This document shows, one piece after another, positions 7,876 through 15,078 of a stretch of 64,000 bases of DNA. Source of the DNA: Ktedonosporobacter rubrisoli (GTDB taxonomy: Bacteria; Chloroflexota; Ktedonobacteria; Ktedonobacterales; Ktedonobacteraceae); the NCBI RefSeq assembly GCF_004208415.1, contig NZ_CP035758.1:8804001-8868000 (forward strand). Reading direction: 5' to 3'. The notes under the pieces are model-generated. The model was not told where the DNA came from, did no database searches, and worked only from the letters and a program-made list of their open reading frames with translations. Both the position numbers and the translations under genes were made by a program. Within the stretch, counting starts at the first letter, position 1. The number at the start of each line of letters is the position of its first letter.

Positions 7876-9309
7876 ATGCTCATCAGGCATACTTTAGAAG
7901 TTATAGGCAGGCGCATGAATATGTGCCTGCTTGGATTGCTTGGAGTCGCAGCTCTAGTGCTTGGGCTGCTGCTCAGCCCTATGAGTGGGCCATTTCAGGC
8001 TGCGGCATCCGGGCAGGCGAGCTGGTTGACCTATATGGGCAACAACGCGCATACAGGATTTAATGGGAGCGAGGCCGCGCTTAATCCCGCCTCTGCCCAT
8101 CATCTGAAGCTGCATTGGAAGTATAAGGCTGGTGGTCCCGTTAGTTCGCAAGTGATGGTAGATGATGGCAAGCTTTATTGGGGCTCATGGGATGGCTACG
8201 AGCATGCCACGGATCTCCAGGGCCATCAGCTCTGGCAAACCTCCCTGGGCACTGATGCGCCCCGAGGATGCTTTCCTCCCCGCGCGGGCGTAGCCAGTCC
8301 CGCCACTATAACGACTCTCCCAATCCAGGGGCAGAGGACGCGTGTAGTCCTGGTGGGAGGCGGTAACGCGCGCTTCTACGCTCTCAATGCTGCCAATGGC
8401 CATGTGCTCTGGAGTACGGCCCTGGGCAAAGCGCCTGATTATATGATCTGGGGCGGAGCTTCTGTCTATAAAGGGAGCGTCTATGTTGGCATCTCTTCAT
8501 ATGGCGATTGTCCGCTGGTGGCTGGCAAATTCTATAAATTGGATGCCAGCACAGGAGCAATAGAGCACACGTTTACGACTGTGCCGGCTGGCTGTGTCGG
8601 CGGTGGGATCTGGATGACTCCTACTATCGATGAAGCCAGGAATAGCGTCTATATAACCACCGGTACGTTGAGCACATGCAAACCATATGAAAAATTCGCC
8701 TATGCCTTGCTTGAGTTCAACGCGGATGACCTCTCGCCGCGCAACTCGTGGCAAATTCCGCCGGCAGAGCAGAGTGGGGACGGCGATTTTGGCAGCACGC
8801 CTACGCTCTTCACGGCAACTATCCAGGGCCATACGCAACCTCTGATCGGAGCCGTCAATAAGAATGGCTTCTATTATGCCCTCAATCGCGATCACCTGAG
8901 CTCAGGCCCGGTCTGGAAAGTGCGCGTCACCACTCCTGAGGTCAACGATAAATCGAGCATCTCGTCGAGCGCCTGGGATGGCAAACAGCTATATATCGCT
9001 AACTCACATACTGTCATTGCCGGGCGCGATTGCGCCGGTGGGGTGCGCGCTGTCAACCCGGCCACTGGCGCATTTCTCTGGGAACATTGTATGCCTGGAA
9101 AGATTCAGGGTTCGGTAATGGCGGTGCCTGGCATGCTCGCGGTGGGATCTGGCAATTTTATTATTGCCCTTGATACCGGTACGGGTAGGCAAGCCTTTGC
9201 CTACAACGACCAGGATAAAGCCTCGTTATTCTGGGGTACGCCAACCATCTGCAATGGTATGCTCTATATGGGCAACCGCGATGGTTTGCTCTACGCCTTT
9301 GGCTTATAG
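7876..9309 (+). CDS. Exported PQQ-binding-like beta-propeller protein, copy 2
   Basis: A 477-aa paralogue of the preceding gene. Long stretches are identical or nearly so, including YWGSWDGYEHATDL, YGDCPLVAG, DFGSTPTLF and RAVNPATGAFLWE, so the pair arose by tandem duplication. The N-terminus has a hydrophobic anchor (GLLGVAALVLGLLLSPM) and the same loop cysteines. The gap to copy 1 is only 45 bases, with AAAGAGAGAAG before the ATG, so the two are probably cotranscribed. Differences concentrate in the signal region and in loops. A hairpin at 9317-9340 follows the stop. Confidence 0.85.
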   Translation: MLIRHTLEVIGRRMNMCLLGLLGVAALVLGLLLSPMSGPFQAAASGQASWLTYMGNNAHTGFNGSEAALNPASAHHLKLHWKYKAGGPVSSQVMVDDGKLYWGSWDGYEHATDLQGHQLWQTSLGTDAPRGCFPPRAGVASPATITTLPIQGQRTRVVLVGGGNARFYALNAANGHVLWSTALGKAPDYMIWGGASVYKGSVYVGISSYGDCPLVAGKFYKLDASTGAIEHTFTTVPAGCVGGGIWMTPTIDEARNSVYITTGTLSTCKPYEKFAYALLEFNADDLSPRNSWQIPPAEQSGDGDFGSTPTLFTATIQGHTQPLIGAVNKNGFYYALNRDHLSSGPVWKVRVTTPEVNDKSSISSSAWDGKQLYIANSHTVIAGRDCAGGVRAVNPATGAFLWEHCMPGKIQGSVMAVPGMLAVGSGNFIIALDTGTGRQAFAYNDQDKASLFWGTPTICNGMLYMGNRDGLLYAFGL

Positions 9310-9316
9310 CTCTGTG

Positions 9317-9340
9317 GTGGTATGGTTTCGGCCATACCAC
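9317..9340. terminator. Hairpin between convergent genes
   Basis: GTGGTATGG (9317-9325) and CCATACCAC (9332-9340) form a perfect nine-base-pair stem with a six-base loop, right after the second propeller gene. There is no proper T-run on either strand, so termination is likely but not certain. Confidence 0.5.
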
Positions 9341-9345
9341 TGCCC

Positions 9346-9912
9346 TTATTTGCTTCTGCTTCCTACATGACAGATAGGCTGAAAAGCGCATATGCGGCAT
9401 TTCGTGATCTTTTGCTTTTGTAGTGGCGGTGGTTCCTGCTGGCTGCAGCGGGCCATCTCACCGAGCAAGCGGATGACTTTCTTGCGCAGCGTTGGCGTGT
9501 AGTCAATCGTGAAGTTATGCTCAGCATAGCACAGAATGCCGTGCGTGGGAGCTTGCTCAAAATAATCCTCAAGAAGCAGGCAGTAGGCAATAATCTGCAT
9601 GATATGGTGATTAGCCGGGGCAGTAGCATCCTGGACAGTGGTCTTGAGCGTGACGGGAACGGGTCGCCCATCAGCGAGTTGGATGATATAGTCAGGCTTG
9701 CCAACAAGCGGGTATTCGTTGGAATATAAGGGCTCCGCCTGCCCATCAATATTTTCATAGACCAGCTTACCGGGCGGCAGCCCCAGTGTGCGCTGGCGTT
9801 CCTCGATGAGGCGTTGGCGCTGGTAGCGCCGCTCATTGATCAGGAGAGTCAACAGGGCAAGAGAGAATAGCAACAGGGCAATTCCGCCGACAAACAAGAT
9901 AGTGCTTATCAT
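9346..9912 (-). CDS. Membrane-anchored Cas4-like PD-(D/E)XK protein, C-terminal half
   Basis: A 188-aa protein with one N-terminal transmembrane helix (residues 4-26) followed by a domain that reads like the second half of Cas4/RecB-type nucleases. KPDYII places motif II at D74; PVPVTLK puts the motif III lysine at K90 but has Thr88 where the catalytic glutamate is expected; QIIAY (Q106-Y110) is the QxxxY motif; and KCRICAFQPIC gives C172, C175 and C181, three of the four Fe-S ligands of Cas4. The fourth cysteine and the N-terminal helix of the fold are absent here but present in the gene just upstream. No cas1/cas2 or CRISPR array is nearby. It may be a DNA-binding or structural derivative rather than an active nuclease. 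Confidence 0.75.
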   Translation of the reverse strand: MISTILFVGGIALLLFSLALLTLLINERRYQRQRLIEERQRTLGLPPGKLVYENIDGQAEPLYSNEYPLVGKPDYIIQLADGRPVPVTLKTTVQDATAPANHHIMQIIAYCLLLEDYFEQAPTHGILCYAEHNFTIDYTPTLRKKVIRLLGEMARCSQQEPPPLQKQKITKCRICAFQPICHVGSRSK

Positions 9913-9936
9913 CCTTCCTCATCCTGTATATGGGGC

Positions 9937-10356
9937 CTATGGCTTTGGCAGCAGCAGCGAGATACCCATAAGTGCTACAGCTAGCACCAGGAGCGCCACA
10001 GCCAGATAGGCTATACTGCGTGTGCGATTGCCAATACCGGGAGCAGGAGCGCGCTCTTCCTCAAATTCTTCAAACTCGTCATCCTCCTCTACATCCGTCT
10101 CCGGCGGCTCTTCCTCGAAAGCGCCCCTGCGGAGTAGCAATTGCTCTATCATCTGGTACTCCGGTAAGGCTGGAGCTTGCGGTCCGTGCTCGTGTTCCAG
10201 CTCTACCAGACGTGCAAAGAGTTCTTCTGTATCTGCCTGTACGGCAGGTTCAAAGCATTCGTGCCACCAGATAAGGGGGCAGTACTCGAAGGTCGCTACT
10301 TCGCTTGCCGTAAAGCGACGCTCTGCCCGATTGTGTTGCTGCCGTTGCTGTTGCAT
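9937..10356 (-). CDS. Membrane-anchored partner carrying the Cas4-like N-terminal cysteine motif
   Basis: A 139-aa protein whose first 60 residues, FTASEVATFEYCPLIWWHE (Cys26) followed by a helix with ELEHEHG, match the start of Cas4-type proteins ('t.sei..y.YCPr..w' and a following histidine). Residues 80-103 are a very acidic linker. Residues 114-136 form a single C-terminal transmembrane helix. The protein lacks any PD-(D/E)XK core. Its stop is 24 bases from the ATG of the next gene, which supplies that core and the other three cysteines behind an N-terminal helix. Together they could build one Cas4-like Fe-S domain on the cytoplasmic face of the membrane. The reading is by eye and has not been tested by a profile search. 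Confidence 0.65.
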   Translation of the reverse strand: MQQQRQQHNRAERRFTASEVATFEYCPLIWWHECFEPAVQADTEELFARLVELEHEHGPQAPALPEYQMIEQLLLRRGAFEEEPPETDVEEDDEFEEFEEERAPAPGIGNRTRSIAYLAVALLVLAVALMGISLLLPKP

Positions 10357-10495
10357 AGTTATTGCTATATGAGACCAGTTGCTGTGTCATAACTTCCTAT
10401 GTGTAGACGGGAGCTGCTGGTTCTGGGTAATCTCCCAGGTCAGGATTGCCAATTCTGGAACTATTCTGAAGTTCAAGTATTAGGTAGCTGTGCTC

Positions 10496-11092
10496 TCAGG
10501 CGGAGACTTGTTCGCTGGACTGAGTGCCAGCCAGGCCCAGAGTCTCGGCTATCTCTGTCATAGCCTGGATCACAAAGGCGATATGCTCGTTGAGATCTAT
10601 CCCGAGCTCTTCGGCGCCCTTGAAAAGATCCTCGCGGTTGACGCCGGCGGCAAAACCCTTGGCCTTCATTTTCTTGCGCACCGACGAGACCTCTAGTCCG
10701 ATGATGCTTTTGGTTGGGCGGACCAGGGCCGTTGCGGTAACCATACCCGTGATCTCGTCGCAGGCAAAGAGGGCCTTAGACATCAGGTCGTTGCGGGGAT
10801 TGGTTTCCCCATTGATGGTGTCGTTATGGGCCAGGATGGCATAGATAACGCGTTCGTCGTAGCCCTCGGCGCGTAACCAGTCTGCAGAGACATGCGTATG
10901 TACTTTCAGGTCGGGGTACTCTTCATAGTCGCAGTCATGGAGCAGGCCGGCCATCCCCCATAGCTCCTCGTCCTCTCCATACTTACGTGCGTAGGCGCGC
11001 ATGGCGGCCTCTACGGCAAACATGTGCTTTTGCAGGTTCTCATTTTTGACATGACTCGTCATTAGCTTATAAGCGTCGTTGCGTGTTGGCAT
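10496..11092 (-). CDS. HD-domain (HDIG-type) phosphohydrolase-like protein
   Basis: A 198-aa protein of the HD superfamily. LLHDCDYEEYPD carries the HD dyad, an upstream histidine lies in LQKHMFAVEAAM, and AILAHN and FACDEITGMV supply further metal ligands. This pattern is common in small HDIG proteins annotated as hydrolases of unknown substrate. The ATG at 11092 is preceded by GAGGAGC at good spacing, so it is preferred over the longer ORF that starts 12 codons earlier. Single gene with its own promoter. Confidence 0.85.
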   Translation of the reverse strand: MPTRNDAYKLMTSHVKNENLQKHMFAVEAAMRAYARKYGEDEELWGMAGLLHDCDYEEYPDLKVHTHVSADWLRAEGYDERVIYAILAHNDTINGETNPRNDLMSKALFACDEITGMVTATALVRPTKSIIGLEVSSVRKKMKAKGFAAGVNREDLFKGAEELGIDLNEHIAFVIQAMTEIAETLGLAGTQSSEQVSA

Positions 11093-11147
11093 CTTGCTCC
11101 TCGTAAGTTTTTGCTGGTTTGACGGCATTTAGCCGTTTGTAGCTGTT

Positions 11148-11156
11148 ATTATAACA
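11148..11156 (-). promoter_or_regulatory. Extended -10 promoter of the HD gene
   Basis: Minus strand TGT-TATAAT (TATAAT at 11148-11153, TG at 11155-11156). No good -35 element. It lies within a near-palindrome, AGCTGTTAT-ATAACATAGCT, that could bind a regulator. About 55 bases upstream of the ATG. Confidence 0.4.
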
Positions 11157-11310
11157 TAGCTGTCAGGTAGGCTTCGGCTGTAACTTCGCGCCGTAGTTTC
11201 TAGCAGATGGTATGCACATGCTCCCAACGAAACTGTAGCGCGGTTCTGAAGTATTTGAGGCTTGGATTGAGTGTGTGTATCTCCACATGCTGATGATATG
11301 GAGGAGAACA

Positions 11311-12219
11311 ATGGCTAAGTTGCCTGCGAAAGGTTGGATATTTATCTTCGCTAGCTTGCTTGTTGCGCTGCTGGCTAGCGCCTGTGGTGGAACTGCCAGT
11401 ACAGGAACGAGTTATGGTGGAAGTTCAGCGTCTACGACTGATGCCAGTAGTACAGCCGTTATCAAGACCTCTGACGCTGTGGTAGATGGAAAGTCTACCA
11501 CGATCCTGACTAATGCGCAAGATAAAGCGCTCTACGTTTATGCCGATGATACCGACAAGACGTCGGGTTGTACGGGTGCCTGCGCTACAAACTGGCCTCC
11601 GCTTCTTTTCTCAGGATCTGGCTCACCTGGGGCGTCTACCACGCTACCGGGGAAGCTGACAGTGGTTAAGAATGTGCATGGTCAACAGGTAACGTATAAT
11701 GGTCATTTCCTCTATACATTTGCCGGCGATACGGCGCCAAAACAAGTGAATGGAGAGGGCAAAGCCGGTAAGTGGTTTGTGGCGACTCCCGATTTGAAGG
11801 CTGGGGCGATTGCTCCGATGAGCACGGGGGCTGCGAACAGTGCGAGTGCGGGCGGTACTGCGGTTATCAAGACGTCCATGGCAAGCGTCAAAGGGAAGTC
11901 AGAGACTATTCTTACCGATGCTAAGGGAATGACTTTGTATTATTTTACTCAAGATACGGCGAGCAAAACTGCCTGCACCGGCAGTTGTGTGGGGGCCTGG
12001 CCTGCTCTACTCTTCTCGGGAAGTGGTCAGCCCATGGCCACGGCGAAACTTCCAGGCGAGCTAGAAGTTTATAAGAATGCCAACGGAAATCAAGTGATCT
12101 ATAATGATCATCCCTTGTATACGTTTAGTGGCGATACAGCTCCCGGGCAGACAAATGGAGAGGGGGTTGGCGGCCAGTGGCATGTAGCAACTCCCGCTCT
12201 GGCTAAGAACGCCTCCTGA
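11311..12219 (+). CDS. Lipoprotein with two COG4315/PF03640-type secreted repeats
   Basis: A 302-aa exported lipoprotein. A signal helix (WIFIFASLLVALL) ends in the lipobox LASAC, and the mature part starts with a low-complexity Gly/Ser/Thr linker. Two ~110-residue repeats follow. Each begins with IKTS..., then VDGKSTTILT or VKGKSETILT, a CTGxC...WP motif with two cysteines, and YNGHFLYTFAGDTAP or YNDHPLYTFSGDTAP. This is the 'secreted repeat of unknown function' family. ATG at 11311 selected because GGAGGAG lies just upstream. It ends at a strong terminator, so it is monocistronic. The role is probably cell-surface redox or metal related, which is a guess. Confidence 0.85.
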   Translation: MAKLPAKGWIFIFASLLVALLASACGGTASTGTSYGGSSASTTDASSTAVIKTSDAVVDGKSTTILTNAQDKALYVYADDTDKTSGCTGACATNWPPLLFSGSGSPGASTTLPGKLTVVKNVHGQQVTYNGHFLYTFAGDTAPKQVNGEGKAGKWFVATPDLKAGAIAPMSTGAANSASAGGTAVIKTSMASVKGKSETILTDAKGMTLYYFTQDTASKTACTGSCVGAWPALLFSGSGQPMATAKLPGELEVYKNANGNQVIYNDHPLYTFSGDTAPGQTNGEGVGGQWHVATPALAKNAS

Positions 12220-12235
12220 ACCTCGTGGCCCACTG

Positions 12236-12269
12236 GAACCGCTCGGCACAAGCCCGGGCGGTTCTTTTT
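12236..12269 (+). terminator. Rho-independent terminator after the lipoprotein gene
   Basis: GAACCGCTCGG (12236-12246) pairs over 11 positions (one G-T wobble) with CCGGGCGGTTC (12254-12264), followed by TTTTT. Confidence 0.9.
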
Positions 12270-12453
12270 GTTTGCCATGCGTGGCCAAATTGCTTAGACT
12301 CTAGCCTCGGCAAGTGCTGCCAAGCATGGGATTGGATTAATATGCAAAAGATATTAGTTGGCTATAAATAATATATTGGACATTTTTACCTTTGTTTATT
12401 ATGCTGAGAGGGAGCAAGATTTGTGAATATTATTCTGTAGGAGAAGTAGAAAT

Positions 12454-13209
12454 ATGAGCGAAAAGCAAAGAAGGAATGTAATTATTACTGGCGGGAATAG
12501 CGGTATAGGGCGGGCGGCAGCAGAGGCGTTTGTGCGCGAGGGAGCCCAGGTAGCGATTATAGGGCGCGATCAGGCGAGGCTCAAAGATACTGCGGAGACT
12601 CTAGCCTCTGGGGTGAACTGGTATCGCACAGATGTAAGCAAGCGCGAGCAGGTTGCCACAACTGTCGAACAGATCGTGGCGGACTGGAAGCAGATAGATG
12701 TGCTGGTGAATGTGGCCGGCTTTGCCAGGAGCGTTACCACTGATATGTCGCTGGCAGAGGCGGAGCGCGAATGGGATGCTGTGATGGAGACGAATTTGAA
12801 GGGTAGCTTTCTAATGGCAACCGCTGTGGCTCCGCATCTCGTACGTCCGGGTGGACGTATGATCTTCATTAGCTCTATCGCAGCTTATACCGGTGGCAGC
12901 CGGGCGGGCTCATCAGCGTATGCCGCAGCCAAAGCCGGCGTTCATGGCCTGACGTATGGCCTGGCGCGCGAATTGAGCTCGCAAGACATCACCGTCAATG
13001 CTATCGCGCCTGGCTTTATTGCCGATACTGGCTTTACGGGTCACTGGTCGGAGCAGCGCATCAATGGCATCGTATCCCAGACGCCGGTAGGCAGGGCTGG
13101 GCAGGCCGATGATATAGCTGCAGCCATCCTGTATCTGGCTTCGCCCCAGGCCTCTTTTGTTACTGGAGAGATATTGAATGTTAATGGCGGCTGGTTGTTT
13201 GGGCGTTAA
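12454..13209 (+). CDS. SDR-family NAD(P)-dependent oxidoreductase
   Basis: A 251-aa classical short-chain dehydrogenase/reductase. The cofactor-binding TGGNSGIG motif is at residues 11-18, an NVAGFA motif (NNAG equivalent) near residue 87, the catalytic serine in IFISSIAAYTG near residue 139, and SAYAAAKAG supplies the YxxxK pair near residues 154-158. The C-terminal VTGEILNVNGGWLFG tail is typical of FabG-like reductases. Substrate not determinable. ATG preceded by AGGAGAAG. Terminator downstream; single-gene unit. Confidence 0.92.
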   Translation: MSEKQRRNVIITGGNSGIGRAAAEAFVREGAQVAIIGRDQARLKDTAETLASGVNWYRTDVSKREQVATTVEQIVADWKQIDVLVNVAGFARSVTTDMSLAEAEREWDAVMETNLKGSFLMATAVAPHLVRPGGRMIFISSIAAYTGGSRAGSSAYAAAKAGVHGLTYGLARELSSQDITVNAIAPGFIADTGFTGHWSEQRINGIVSQTPVGRAGQADDIAAAILYLASPQASFVTGEILNVNGGWLFGR

Positions 13210-13225
13210 GTGAGAAGAAAGAATG

Positions 13226-13254
13226 GCCGGCTATGTTTTAGCGTAGCCGGCTTT
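13226..13254 (+). terminator. Terminator after the SDR gene
   Basis: GCCGGCTATG (13226-13235), loop TTTTAG, CGTAGCCGGC (13242-13251), then TTTC. Ten pairs including one wobble; the T-run is short. Confidence 0.75.
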
Positions 13255-13420
13255 CATGATCCTGCATGGAGGCTATGTCAGGCTAGCACAATTCGATGAG
13301 CAAAGTATGAGCAGTCAATGAGCAATCATTGTCGCCATCTTCCGGCTGAGACTCCATACTAACACTGCAAGGTTTCTAATAGAAATGTTAGTGCGTATAA
13401 CTCTGCCTGGAGGAAGATCT

Positions 13421-14836
13421 ATGTCTTACTTACGGCGGCATAGCTATAGCTTCTGCCTGCTCTTCTGTATAGTGTTGGCGTTTAGTGCATGTGGGCAGCC
13501 TGGCATAGATGGAGGGCTTTCTACCACTTCTACTCCTGTAGCTACAGCGAGGCCGGCTTCTGCTAGTTCGACAACCAAAGTAACTCCTATCCCTGGAGCA
13601 GCGCTGCTTCAGAGCTGCCCCGAAGCTGCTAGCGTACGAGCTGCTGTTATGCCAGCTATGAAGATAGGTGACCATCCAAACATTGTTTACTTCTTTCAAG
13701 GGAAGACTGGCAATGTCCTGCAGCGCTATGATATGGTCACGGCAACTACGACGACGCTGCTCAACGGAGCTATGACCCCACTGAGTATCTCACCGGATGG
13801 GCAATGGATCGTACTAAGCGCGACGACCCAAAACCAAACAGCACTTCAGCTTGTGCGTACAGATGGCCAGCAACGGCAAACGCTCTCTTGCCTTTCGGGG
13901 CAGATCAATATTGTAGGGGCTCGCTTTTCACCCGATCAGCATTTTCTTGCAGTTGCTAAGCTTGACGATACAACGAATATCTCGACGATCGATGTGCTTG
14001 ATCTTATGACTGGCAAACTTCGTACTGTCTTATCGTCGCAACAATTGGATTATCCAGGCCTGGCCCTTGTTGGCGAAAAGATGGAAGCCATCCACTTGCC
14101 TGTTACCTCATCTATAGTACCCCGTCTCTCAATCACCAATAGGGGAAGGAGCTTGCCGCTTGACACTTTGTCAGGAAGAGTTCGCCCAATCTTCACTCCG
14201 ATGAGGTGGGAGAGCAACAATAGTTTATTACTTCTCAGCCGAGTACAGGCCAGCCCGGCTCCGGCTCCTTTGCTCTATCGTTTGCGTGACGTCAGCAAGG
14301 ATGCCTCACAGCCTGGCAATCTGCAACTCTTAACAGGACCAAAGGCGGAAGGTGATAATTGCCAGGATTATGCCTTGACGCCAGATAATCAACGACTTGT
14401 TTGCAATATGGATGTGGGGCCCGGAGTTCCCATACAGGCCGCGGTAAAGGTAATGCCAGTTTCCGGAGGCACATTTCATACAGTATATAAGCCGCAAGCA
14501 GGCGATATTCGCGAGGTGTGTGCTATCACCAACTCGACTCTGCTTTTTACTCTGGAACAAGTGGGACATCCCGAGACGATCTGGAAGGTAAATTTCGCTG
14601 GTAAAGATCTGGTGCAGTTGACTAGCGTGACGGCTAAGAATGAGATGTTTGCTCTCAAGAATTGGAGCTCGCTCTGGTCAGAATGTGCAGTTGATGGCTC
14701 TTTGTATACCGTTGTCATGAATGACCCTGAGAAGGATACAGGCGATATGGCAGTAGGTTCACTGGCTGGAGGCGCGCTAAAAACCATTGCTAGCCAGAAA
14801 AGCGGATTGGAACCGGTCGGCTGGACCAGGCTTTAA
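13421..14836 (+). CDS. Lipoprotein with TolB/WD40-like beta-propeller
   Basis: A 471-aa exported lipoprotein. The signal sequence FCLLFCIVLAFSAC ends in a lipobox cysteine about 22 residues from the ATG at 13421, which has GGAGGAAG upstream (a longer in-frame start at 13385 lacks one). After a Ser/Thr-rich linker come propeller-type blades with SPDGQWIVLSA, FSPDQHFLAVAKLD and LTPDNQRLVCN motifs, characteristic of TolB/PD40-like repeats. Such proteins are usually substrate-binding or scaffolding propellers on the outer face of the cytoplasmic membrane. No neighbour indicates a substrate. Confidence 0.8.
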   Translation: MSYLRRHSYSFCLLFCIVLAFSACGQPGIDGGLSTTSTPVATARPASASSTTKVTPIPGAALLQSCPEAASVRAAVMPAMKIGDHPNIVYFFQGKTGNVLQRYDMVTATTTTLLNGAMTPLSISPDGQWIVLSATTQNQTALQLVRTDGQQRQTLSCLSGQINIVGARFSPDQHFLAVAKLDDTTNISTIDVLDLMTGKLRTVLSSQQLDYPGLALVGEKMEAIHLPVTSSIVPRLSITNRGRSLPLDTLSGRVRPIFTPMRWESNNSLLLLSRVQASPAPAPLLYRLRDVSKDASQPGNLQLLTGPKAEGDNCQDYALTPDNQRLVCNMDVGPGVPIQAAVKVMPVSGGTFHTVYKPQAGDIREVCAITNSTLLFTLEQVGHPETIWKVNFAGKDLVQLTSVTAKNEMFALKNWSSLWSECAVDGSLYTVVMNDPEKDTGDMAVGSLAGGALKTIASQKSGLEPVGWTRL

Positions 14837-14875
14837 GCTGCCCTGGCCGCTGCTCTGCGCTCCCGACTCCCAATT

Positions 14876-14914
14876 ATAACGACCCGGTTGGAACACCATT
14901 GGGTCGTTATTTTT
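14876..14914 (+). terminator. Terminator after the propeller lipoprotein
   Basis: ATAACGACCC (14876-14885) and GGGTCGTTAT (14901-14910) form a perfect ten-base-pair stem followed by a T-run ending at 14914. The complementary strand also ends in a T-poor region, so it acts mainly on the plus strand. Confidence 0.88.
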
Positions 14915-15078
14915 AATACCCCCCCTTTGCCATGCTTTCGCTGATCCGTCAGCCCCATTTGGATATACCCGGTATAGTGAGAATGTAATCGAACGCTGGC
15001 GGATTGATGAGCACTCATCATTCTGTCCCTGACGCAAGATTTTTCAGCTAGAAGCTATAACGTATCTGGAGCAGCATT

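Noticed and set aside
9346..10356. CRISPR adaptation module around the Cas4-like pair
   Set aside because: No repeat-spacer array, cas1 or cas2 is present in the window, and both proteins have membrane helices, unlike CRISPR Cas4.
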